64,000 bases of DNA, from positions 2,914,001 through 2,978,000 of the forward strand of contig CM062386.1 in NCBI GenBank assembly GCA_031310005.1. Reading direction: 5' to 3'. Source of the DNA: Dactylellina haptotyla (taxonomy: Eukaryota > Ascomycota > Orbiliomycetes > Orbiliales > Orbiliaceae). Positions within the stretch are counted from its first letter, which is position 1, and the number at the start of each line of letters is the position of its first letter. Shown piece by piece: positions 22,551 to 32,400 of this stretch. A model generated the notes under the pieces. That model saw only the letters and a program-made list of their open reading frames with translations. It was not told where the DNA came from and searched no databases. The position numbers were made by a program, and so were the translations under genes.

Positions 22551-24499
22551 ATGCTCCTTGAACGTCTTGCTCGCTTATGGGCTTTGGGTGCGGCTGTTAA
22601 GACGGCGAGTCAAACTGCTGGAGCGCAGTTGACGAAAAGGGCAGATGGAGATGGCTTGATACTGAATGTAACGGTCGTGCGTTTCCTCTTCATCACGCTT
22701 CGGAATCACGCTTCGGATATTTTCGGCCTTTGATCATTCTAACCTTTGAGAAACAGAGCGACGATGGGTATTGGGTATACACAAACGTGTCGATAGGTAT
22801 GCGCGCGCTTGGTTTATGGACCAATCTTAATAAATATCAGTAGACTAAGCTAAGAATGCTATTGTAGGCACACCACCAAAGGACTTTAAACTTGCCTTGT
22901 CCATGAACGACTTCACATTTGTCCCGTCTATAAGCGCGCCTGTATCAAGTTATTGCGCCGATGCGGCCAACGAAGCTGCATGCCGATATGCCAACTATTC
23001 TGGTTATTGTAGGTCCATGGTCGATTCCTAGTGTTTTCTCAGTAGATCGGAGCTAAATATCCTGCGGAATATAGTTACACCAGAAGACTCTTCGTCATTT
23101 AAATCCCAATCAGGGCGGACCTATATGGATCCAGAAGGCGAGCTGGTGAGTAGTGACCCCGAGTCTATCTTGTGGGTGGAGATAATATCTTAACAATACT
23201 CTGCCAGGTTATGGCGCCAACTTCCGGCGAAGATGTTTTCCAGTTCGGCTCTACGAAGGTCGAAAAGGTTATTATGAGCCTAGCTGACGTATTTACGATA
23301 CCCCCATCGATCGCACTCGCCTCTCGAAAATTGAACGATGAATACGAAGCGTTCTTGGATTCACTTGTTGCAAATGGCATAACGAATTCGATGGTGTACA
23401 GCATATATCTCGACGTGGTTGGATTCGGATACGGTACCGGTATTCAATGGGGCCAGATCATGTTCGGCATGATCGATACGGGACAATTTTTCGACACGCT
23501 AACTTCCTTCGATACTCCCCAAATGGGAATCATACCGGTTCATAGTATGTACTGGCTAGACAGGGATCTTGCCAATACCTCGATCGTGCCAGTGGGTGCG
23601 ACACCGAGTGATTTTGGTGTAGCCCAGATATCTCTATCTCCGTGAGCTTCCCGCAGTTTACAGCCGTAAATTCTTAGTTCTGATCCCTGGGGACTAGGTT
23701 TATATACCTCCCCGATGCGATATTCGATATAGTGATCAGCCTGTTCCCCGCCGATGAAATCCAGGAAACAGAAACTGGCAGTTCCACATATACACGTCCC
23801 TGTAACCTAACCAGCAACTCCGTCAACCTCAGCTTTATCGAGATATCGTTTGGCGGCAAGATAATTGACATCGGATATCTCCATCTATTTGTCACAGACA
23901 ACGACGAAGCGAACAAATGCACACTAGCATTACGACCGATGAGCAAATACAAGGGCGAAACGACCGCGGATTTTGTCTTGGGGTTGCCTCTTATCCGATC
24001 GGCCTTCACGGTTATGGATCATACGAACAAACAGACGCATATCGCGCAGCGAGCCTTTTCGTACAATCATAGACCAACGATTGTCGGGGTAAGAAACGCG
24101 ACAGTTACGGGGCGCGGGCCTGATAGAGATCCAATATGGACACCACCAACAAGCACGATTTCTCAAGCTCTCCGTCAGCAGACGGGTACCGATAGCACAC
24201 CTAGTAACGGCACTGGAACAAACGGAGGACCTGGAGGAACGGATCCTGCAAACCCTTCCGAAAATTCTGGCGGGAAATCGAATCCAAATATTGGTGCGAT
24301 AGCGGGCGGAGTTGCAGGCGGGGTCGTTTTGTTGGCTGCTCTGGGTGGTTTCTGGCTTTATCGACGAAAAGCGCAGAAGAAGGTAATACCGGAGAGCCAG
24401 ATTGGGGGTATAGAGATGAGTCCACCAGCGGAGAAAGCCTACAATGTTATGGGAGGAAATGAAGATGGTAATGCAACCGGAGGCATCATGAAGTACTAG
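22551..24499 (+). CDS. Membrane-anchored aspartic-protease-fold protein, catalytic motifs lost
   Basis: Six exons: 22551-22676, 22757-22796, 22868-23008, 23075-23145, 23208-23641, 23698-24499. All junctions keep frame. The product is 537 residues. The pepsin-type (A1) fold is shown by YWVYTNVSIGTPPKDF, then GYFTPEDSSSFKS, FGMIDTGQFFDTL (equivalent to the FGGIDT.KY.G.L block) and later FIYLPDAIFDIV. The first DTG(S/T) is replaced by SMND (67-70). The second motif, which should precede the YLP block, is missing (QISLSP). It is therefore probably a non-catalytic homologue. After a Gly/Asn/Ser-rich spacer, one membrane helix (about 470-492) and a RRKAQKK stop-transfer follow. The N-terminus is only moderately hydrophobic and has a KR site at 29-30. 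A surface receptor or sensor role is inference. Confidence 0.85.
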
Positions 24500-24963
24500 A
24501 TTTACTTTTGTATAGATGTTTTGTTTAGTAATGATCTATGTTTCTTTTTGGGAGAGGTAACAATAAGTCCAATAGATATGAGCCAACTAGATTGGTGACT
24601 TTATATAACTAGCAATGATTTTTGGTCTCGCAAGCCAGATGCCGACCTAGACTCCTAGTCCCGCAAAAGGATGATTTTCTTTTTTTTTCTAAAAAAATCA
24701 AATTAAAATTAAACATAAGATAAAAGTATGACCAACTTGAATCTTAAAATTCAATTTGAGCAAGAATAATTATTAATTATACAATAAATTATTTTTAAAA
24801 ACAGGGTCCAATTATCAAATAATATATAGTATTAAATAGTACAGGGATATAATCTGGTGCCAATATTTGCGGTATTGTATTTCTGCTACTTAATGAATTA
24901 ATAGAGCTAAGCTTCGTTATAATAGTACAGTGCAAAGTTAAATTATAAAGATATTACTATGCG
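24500..24963. other. AT-rich spacer between convergent genes
   Basis: The 3' ends of the plus-strand protease-like gene and the minus-strand secreted-protein gene face each other here. The segment 24670-24960 is extremely AT-rich. The second copy of a dispersed repeat lies at 24625-24672. Terminators of both genes are expected. Confidence 0.6.
24625..24672 (+). repeat. Dispersed short repeat, copy 2
   Basis: GTCTCGCAAGCCAGATGCCG is followed by GTCCCGCAA. It matches the copy at 14246-14292 with a one-base gap and a different spacer, 10.4 kb away. Confidence 0.55.
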
Positions 24964-26857
24964 CTACGAATTCTGAGGAAGAAGACCTAATGGCAAGATT
25001 CTAGCAGCTGGGCCCGCGCATTTAGCAACCTCCTCCTTGGGAGTCCATTCTACCTTCAAATCCGATTTGGTTTCCAGCTTTGGTAAGATGGATCCGAGTT
25101 TTATGGTCATCAACGCGCAACCCTCTGCCAAGTTTCCGATCCATGTCTTGTAGTACTTCTCCATAGCGCCCTTCACAAATCCCTTAGTAACCTTTCCGCC
25201 TGGTAGGACGCTGATCTCAGCGACTGGCTTCAATCTCGCCATCAGCTTGAAAGTGTTGGTGATTTCAGATTTGCCAAGCTTTGGGATCTTGATGCTCATG
25301 ACGGTCTGGATTCGTGGCTCTACAGCTGCTAGGAGCCCAATCTTACCAGCGCTTGTCTCCCTCGCTGGATCTTTAAAGAATTCAACGCCCGCGCCTATGC
25401 CAACACGAAAGTAGGAATTTACAGTTGCAGTGATACCAGCCCCTTCCCACTTCGGCGTGCCCATTTTTAGCGCACTGACTGGCCACTTGAGGATCTGCAA
25501 GTCCGTTCTGAGACCTGCAACGACCTTGATACGAGAATTTTCAAGATTAACGTCAATCGGGATAGTCACATCGCTGACAAGTTCGCCTTTCACGGCAACC
25601 CCCGGTCCTGGTATTACGTCTGGAACAACCCCGATGAGGGACTTGATGCCCTCCATCTTTAATTTGAAGTTGATAACTTCAGCTATGAGGTTGTAGTCCT
25701 TATTCTTTGTGAGTTTCCCAGCTAGTTTGAAATTTAGCTTACCCTTGATATTTGGTGTCAGATCGAGGGCCACACTCGGGATAGCACCACCCGAGCGAAT
25801 AACTAAAGCTGAGAATTGCACGTCGCCCATGAGATAGCAGTCGATACAGTTGACTGCCACGTTGACATTGGGACCGCCTTTCCAGTCGCGGTCCACTAAG
25901 GGCGCTTTGTCCGCTTTCCAGTCGATATGGTAAGGAGCATAAGCCACAGCACCTTTTTTAGCGTCAAGTTCCTTTTTTAGGGCGTCAGAATTAGCAGTTA
26001 TAATCTTTGTCTGGTCGGCATTCATGTCCGTTTGGAAAAAGTCGGCGACTTCGACAACAGCATCAGGTTTCACGCTTAGCATCTTTATCTTGTTTGCGAC
26101 GGCTGATTTTGTGATGGCGCACTGGAGAGGAAAAAGGACAGAGTCGCATACGATGTCCTTTAGTCCGCCGGTGCGTTTGCGTAAACTCTGCTTGGGATGG
26201 TCGACAGTGTCAATGGTCATTTGGAAGTTCTGAAGAGCCTCATCCCAGGTAGTCTTTTTCTTGGTCAAGACAGCAGTTAATTTACCATTATCGGCGGAAG
26301 CCGCGACGATCTTATGCGGTTTTCGCTCTTCATCAGGACCGCAACCCTTGTGATGGTGGTGGGTGATCATGTAGAAGTAGTTATCTCCGCCTTTGTTGAC
26401 AAAATCCCACGCTTTCATGGCGCTAGCCATGGCTTCTTTGTTTTTGAATTTAAGGGATATCTTGCCGTCGTTTTCTGTACAGGTTATGTTCTCTGTAAGG
26501 TCATCAAAGCTCTCCAATTTTACGAAAGGATGCTTGGGGTCCTTGACGGTCATATGTGCAAGGCGGATCTTCTCATCGGCTGTATTTACTGTTAGCAGGG
26601 ATTTTATATCAATATAGGTTATTTCAAAACTTACAGATGGCTCTTCCAAAATGCATGTGGAACTCATGTTGAGGTGCCACTCTGGAAAAATCGTCGGCTC
26701 TTCGTTGCAAATGTACATTTACGTGCTCCTCACGCATGGGCAAGTAGTCGATGTCCTTTCCATGGGCCACAGGTGTGTGCCATTCTGCTGCTTGGGTATG
26801 TGCACCGAAAAGCCCGAAAGATAGAGCAACCGGGAAAATCTTAGATGCGGCAACCAT
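24964..26857 (-). CDS. Secreted protein of the DUF7029/DUF7223 type
   Basis: Exon 1 26635-26857 and exon 2 24964-26588, with a 46 bp intron (GTAAGT donor, TGCTAACAG branch/acceptor) joined in phase 1. The product is 615 residues. Signal peptide residues 1-23 end at THTQA-like sequence (GAHTQA). The N-terminal domain has FVKLESFDDLTENITCTEND, then MKAWDFVNKGGDNYFYMIT and a His-rich CG stretch (HHHHKGCGPDEER), as I remember for the DUF7029 domain of fungal secreted proteins. The central part has paired Cys (NCIDCYLMGDVQF) and long beta-rich sequence typical of the accompanying DUF7223. The domain names come from memory of pattern, not a search. No membrane anchor is seen at the C-terminus (LPLGLLPQNS). 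The function is unknown; an extracellular or cell-wall role is inferred. Confidence 0.8.
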
Positions 26858-27928
26858 GTTGAACGATAGTCAAGATGTATTAAAAATGTCAATTAATTAT
26901 TAGTGTGTTTTTGGTTATAAGCCGGTCAACGGTCCTGGTAGTTTTAGAATCAGGTGAGAAACGAGAGTATGCGAAAAGAAAGAATATGTTAATCTCCACC
27001 GACCTGCGGGGAACTTTTTACGAGCGTGATGATGATCAATGTGTATGAAAACAAAGACGGCGGGACAGGGAAGTATATATACTCTTCGAACAAACGGCTA
27101 GATTGATTCGGATTGTAAAGAAAACATTATTACATGCACTCGGGTATACCGAAATATTACTGGGCCTAAAACTCGGAAATATACAAAACGTGGTATCACT
27201 GGGATATTCGCGGGAAGACCCTGTCGCACTAGCACATCACATCGTCTTGAGATCAGACCAGGAACAAATTTGTCCCGAGTCAGGTCTCGGCATTACTACA
27301 GGTTGATACCAAGCAATTCTTGGCTTAGTAGGCGGACTGAAGTTCCAGAACGGGACTACCAGGCTGTGCAGCTATGTTTTGTCTGCTGAGTGGTCCATAT
27401 ACAGTTAGCCTGTCTAGTTCGAACGGCTACTAGCCTCGAGGAGACGGGTATTTTATGGCGTTGTGCTTGGAAGGAAATCTTAATCCCAAACACCGTGGCA
27501 TGGCGCAACATTGTATTATTGTTACAAATAGCATAAATATTTGCGATTGAAAACACAGGCAGCTTTATACGATCCCTGACCATGTCAATTTGCTAGGGAA
27601 GCCTATATTCAGACTGTTTATTAAAACAATTTTATAGCAACTTAGGAGTTGATTGTTCTCGAATTCTCTCCGGGATCCTAAACTCAGAATCCGCATGCCT
27701 TGATGCTGACGACATCAAATTTATATATATTGCCAGGTATCCTCCAGCCGCAGAACTTACTTGCCAAGTTTCCAAATTATCTACCTTCGGTTCCTCATCC
27801 ACTGATAATTCTTTGCGCTGTGCTGGTCACGTTTGCAGAACTTCACGAAGACAATCGGTTTAACTTATAAAGTCTTTATTCTCACCTTTTAAAATTTATA
27901 ATTCTTAATTTCTAAATAACAACCCAAA
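26858..27928. promoter_or_regulatory. Divergent upstream region of two secreted-protein genes
   Basis: 1071 bp between the minus-strand secreted protein and the plus-strand small secreted protein. A palindromic AGTATATATACT lies near 27072, about 215 bp before the first start, and a TTATATATATT box near 27720, about 200 bp before the second. These are candidate TATA elements. No coding frame is supported. Confidence 0.45.
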
Positions 27929-28395
27929 ATGAAGGCATCAGTTTTCTTCACAATTCCAATTCTAATTGCGAGCGTGGCTGCTTCTACAATTCCAGGCTTG
28001 GAAGCTCGAAGCGACCTCGTAGGGGCCAATGTAGCTGATAGCACCCTTGAACAAGGTAGGTTATATTAAGCGAACGACCCTATCTATGTAGGTTTAAATT
28101 ACTAACGCAACCATCTATTACAGCCCCCGCGATAGGTTCCTTCACCGATAAAGCCAAACGTGCAACTGACCTCACCCCAGAGCAACTAAAAGAGAAGATA
28201 CTGGCTCTTCCAAAGTTGAAGCTCTTGCCAGCTAAGGAAGTTGCGTTTCTCAAGACAGTACCTGCGGAGCTATGGGCTAGCTTGAGAACTCTGACGCCAG
28301 AGCAGTTCACCGCGGCTATGGCGGATCTGGAGGCTGCTGAGAAGCCAGATCTTGAGAAGATTCGCAAAGATATCCCTGGCAAGCTGTCTACTTAG
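27929..28395 (+). CDS. Small secreted protein, 132 residues
   Basis: Two exons, 27929-28055 and 28124-28395. The 68 bp intron has a GTAGGT donor, TTACTAACG branch point and TTACAG acceptor, joined in phase 1. The start follows an AACCCAAA leader. Residues 1-18 are a clear signal peptide (MKASVFFTIPILIASVAAS). A possible Kex2 site (AKR, about residue 54) precedes the C-terminal part, which is Leu/Lys/Glu-rich and predicted helical (LTPEQLKEKILALPKLKLLP, then LTPEQFTAAMADLEAAEKP). There are no Cys in the mature chain. The two LTPEQ segments suggest an internal duplication of a helical unit. The family is unknown. It could be an effector or a wall-associated peptide; the function is not claimed. 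Confidence 0.75.
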
Positions 28396-30467
28396 TGTAT
28401 AGACTAATACTCGCACAACAAATTTATAATGTAAAAATAAGCAATGGTTCTTCTGAATATGGATCTGCCCTGCAGTATAAGAAACAATAAACAATAATCT
28501 TTTAATTAAAAATCTTTAGTGTTACAAGTGAAAAGAGTAATTTAATAAGAGGGCTTCCAGTCAACAGCCCATTGAGGTTCAGGTAGTTTACAATTTGGGT
28601 CTACAAGTTCAAGTCTTTCATGGCATCATTCGCCTGTTCAAAATAATATCCCATTTGGTTTGCAACCAGCCTCTTCCCCTTCACTGTGTCGACAATATCG
28701 ATATAACGTGGTTACAGCACGTGTCACTAAAAGTCCAAGCCACCATATCGGAGTTTGTCCAGCAAACGTGTCATGCCAATGCTGAAACCAGACGAAATCT
28801 TACTGATTTTGTGTGGGGGTCCTGCGCCTCAAATGAATGGATCCACCACGCTAACTATCTGCGCTTGCTCGCCACATGTCTTTATCAGAAATACCACTCA
28901 CAGTCGCCATTCGAGAACTTTACGGAACTTAGGTTGCTCCGGTATATCCGAAAATCACACGTATCTATTATAATCACACAAATAGCGGGTGTCTTCCAGG
29001 TGTGCTTCCGGGTGGAAATAGACCATAAGACTCAGCACCGTGAGCCGATTGTTATGTTTGTAAGAACTTAGAATTCACTTCTAGAGTCTCCAATACGAAG
29101 CTCCGCTAGGCCGAATGAGTGGGCATATTTTTTGTGCCTTGATATTGACTTTCTCCGGATATGAGCCTGAGAAATAGGATGGTGTTGTACAATTGTGGAA
29201 TCTCAAACCGCCTAGGAAATGACATATTTTGGCGCGACAGAGACAGTTAACATTTAGACTACGAAATATACGATAATCACCAGCGCCTATATAGCACAAA
29301 TACACCCGTTAATACGCCAATAAACATTTCTAGCCCAATAAATCCTAACATAAGAATCAGACGCAGTGGCATCGCCTGTTGCAGATTGTGCGTTGCCCGA
29401 CCCCTGCCCGCGCCAATCCAGGCGATTACCCAAAACGGGTTCCGAACTGGAACAAATGATGTGCATTAGGCAGGCGACAACTCGCATCTCGAATTTTCCA
29501 AGGATGCAGGAACGTGCGAAATAGCCAGGGATCTTAGGCGGCGGCGACTTCTTCAATGCATCAATGGGCAGGTTTCCTGCTGAGAAGTCGTATCGGGCAA
29601 GGACCCGCCCGGGCTTCCCCTACCAGATCGCTCCGGTAGCCTGCCTGCAGCTTTTTAAAATTTCGATGAACCCGAAGAAAGCAGCTGCTAGACCCCCTCT
29701 GGCCTTGCGGGGCCCTTACAAGCGCACGTCAGACAGAACAGATGCTTGGAATGTGACAGGAATCCTGCATCTCGCGAAGTCTCAGATAGGACAAGCCAGC
29801 CTGATTTCTCGGTGTAAAGCTTCTGGCATGACGACCTCTAATTTCGAAAGGGTAAAGTGTAAGACATTCCCCTCCCAGCCAGCTGGGAAGAGCATGGCTG
29901 TTCACGTTCAGAGATAAGCTAGCACTGCTGGGTTCCCTTATATACCAACCCAGCGGCCCTCCTCGATCTCGAAGAGCTCTTCTTGTTTTGAAGTCTCAAC
30001 GTTTTTCTTTTCTTTTAGTCAGTGGGGAAAAAAAATAACAAAAAATATCTTTACGTAACCTTTGATGAGTCTTGAAGGCAGTGTCGTGTGACACCATCTA
30101 CATCTATATATCGACGGGACCGGCGTCGAGACTAGGGATAACCGTAACCTTGGAGAGTTTCTAGCACTTTTTCGACTTTCGATACCTTGGATCCGGCGCG
30201 AGAACCCTCGAGGGGAAACTAAGCGTGCTGCTAGCTGTAGACGTCACAATCTGTGTAACGGCGGAAAACAAAAAAATCTCGCCGCACTTCCCATTCTCGA
30301 TACAACACATTCCGACATCCACCCCAGAACAGTTCGATTTCCTCGAACGGGGACTTTTTTTTAGCATTCCTCCCGACCAACGGTTTCGACAACGGCGGTA
30401 GTTTAGGCCATATTCGGAACTACACGCCAACGTTGCCTGATTAAGCTAAAAAGCTAAAATCGAAAGA
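28396..30467. other. 2 kb stretch with a probable gene remnant and a long leader
   Basis: Apart from the remnant at 28542-28711 (listed separately), no gene is supported. The segment 29300-29900 is more GC-rich, with several overlapping open stretches in different frames, none with recognisable protein character. The last few hundred bases upstream of 30468 should hold the permease promoter. Confidence 0.5.
28542..28711 (-). pseudogene. 3' remnant of an unidentified protein-coding gene
   Basis: On minus, one frame reads RYIDIVDTVKGKRLVAN, then MGYYFEQANDAMKDLNL and a stop at 28601-28603. The neighbouring frame continues immediately with VDPNCKLPEPQWAVDWKPSY and a stop at 28542-28544. Both look like real protein, and no GT-AG intron fits between them, so a one-base loss is likely. 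Upstream (to about 29060) more coding-like bits occur in shifting frames with stops. This is best read as the decayed C-terminal end of a gene. I do not recognise the family. Confidence 0.4.
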
Positions 30468-32400
30468 ATGTCGGGTGCGTCGAGTCCCGGCGGTCTCGAT
30501 GGGTCGAATGGCCTCAAGCGCGTGAGTACAGGGAATAAACGGGAGGACCTGCCGAAGAACCTGAGTATGGTATCGATTATGGGATTGTAAGCTACTATCT
30601 AGATTCAATATCGCCGTTCGAATATATATACAAAATACTAATGTGGTTTAATTGATAGATCTTTTGCTATTATGGGTATGCTAGCTTTCTACTAAACGAC
30701 ATATATAGTCTATAGATATTTAATACTAATGAATGGCTTGGAGAACAGCGGTACCCTTCGGCCTGTCTACTACATTAGCGCTCAGTTTGACAAACGGCCA
30801 GAGTGTTACTGTATTATGGGGGTGGGTGTTGGTATCGTTGATATCGATGGGTATCGCAGCTAGTCTGGCTGAGATATGCGCGGTGTATCCGACTGCCGGT
30901 GGTGTCTATTACGTAAGTTCACGTGTTTATATTCAAATATACGAAGAGGTATTAATGAGTGTAGTGGGCGGCCATGTTGTCGACGCCAAAATACAGAGCG
31001 ATTGCGAGTTGGATCACCGGATGGCTAACATTAGTCGGCAACTGGACGTAAGTCTTTATTTCTGATTAGCGCTATAATGGTATTTATAACTAACAGCGTC
31101 AAGTGTCACGCTATCCATTTGCTTCTCGACCGGCCAGCTGTTCCTCTCCGCCATCACAATCTTCAGAGAAGACTTCGTCCCGAACACCTGGCAGACGGTA
31201 CTCATGTTCTGGGCCGTCATGGCGGTATGCACCAGCGTCAACGCGTTCTTCAGCAAGCACCTCAACCTGCTCAACACGATCTGTATGATCTGGACCGCCG
31301 CATCGGTACTCATCCTGCTCATCGTGCTGCTCGTCACCGCCCGCCACAGGAATACAGCGGAATACGTATTCGCGCACTACGACGCCAGTTTATCCGGGTA
31401 TCCGTCCGGTTGGTCGTTCTTCGTGGGATTGTTACAGGCTGCGTATACGTTGACGGGATACGGAATGGTCGCGTCGCTGTGCGAGGAGGTGCAGAATCCG
31501 CATAAAGAGGTGCCTAAGGCGATGGTTTTGAGCGTGTTGATGGCCGGGTTGACGGGTGTGATGTATCTTATCCCGTTGTTGTTCGTGCTGCCGGAGGTTA
31601 AGATTATTTTGAGCGTGGCGAACGGACAGCCGATTGGGTTGATCTTTACTTTGGTGACGGGGAGTAAAGCCGGTGGGATGGGATTGTTGGCTCTCAGTAG
31701 GTTTTCTTTCGCAGATATTAATGTGAGATGGATTCTAATGGGGGTATAGTTCTCGTCATTGCTCTGTTCGCTGGAACGGGAGCTCTCACTGCCGCGAGTC
31801 GATGTACGTTCGCTTTCGCAAGAGACGGTGCCATTCCGGGGTCTAGATTGTAGGTCTACTAAATCTTCATTTTATTGGTTGATACCTCAGCTAACTTATA
31901 ACAGATGGTCACAATACAACTATCGTTTGAATGTCCCTCTCTACGGTCTCCTGCTATCATCAGCGATCTGCTGTCTCCTGGGCCTCATCTACTTTGGCTC
32001 TAACGCCGCCTTCCAATCATTCGTCGGCGTGGCTACAATCTGTCTGTCTACTTCATACGGCTTCCCCATCCTCGTCAACATCCTCAACAAGCGTAAAGCG
32101 GTGCAGAAGTCTACTTTCTCGCTCGGCAAGTTCGGCTACGCGATCAATATAGCCACGGTTACTTGGATCATTTTGTCTGTTGTGTTGTTCTGCATGCCTG
32201 TTAGTATTCCTGTTACCGCAGTGGGGATGAATTACGCAAGTGTGGTGTTTATGGGCTTTGCATTTATCAGCGTGGTATGGTATGTTATCAGAGGGCGCAA
32301 GACATTCAACGGGCCCGAGGAAGTCTTTATCGAGGGCGTGGATCGGTTTACAGCGGATGACGAGGAGCACGCTCAAGCTGAGAAGAAGCAGCAAAAGTAG
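30468..32400 (+). CDS. Amino-acid/choline/GABA permease, APC superfamily
   Basis: Seven exons: 30468-30586, 30659-30675 (17 bp), 30749-30912, 30965-31047, 31104-31696, 31750-31849, 31905-32400. All junctions are GT-AG and in frame. The product is 523 residues. The start lies in a hydrophilic N-terminus. Family blocks are LPKNLSMVSIMGLSFAIM, GQSVTVLWGWVLVSLISMGI, SLAEICAVYPTAGGVYYWAA, ASWITGWLTLVGNW, GYGMVASLCEEVQNPHKEVP and TAASRCTFAFARDGAIPGS. These are the signatures of the fungal GABA/choline/amino-acid permease group (Uga4/Hnm1-like) with twelve helices. It imports an amine or amino acid by H+ symport; the substrate is not predictable. The C-terminus is acidic and lysine-rich. Confidence 0.92.

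Noticed and set aside
28595-29071. 158-codon frame on plus
   Set aside because: It has no ATG-supported start or domain. The opposite strand carries more convincing, though broken, protein sequence.
31056-31505. Overlapping plus and minus frames inside the permease
   Set aside because: They are shadows of exon 5 of the permease, which carries the family motifs in its own frame.
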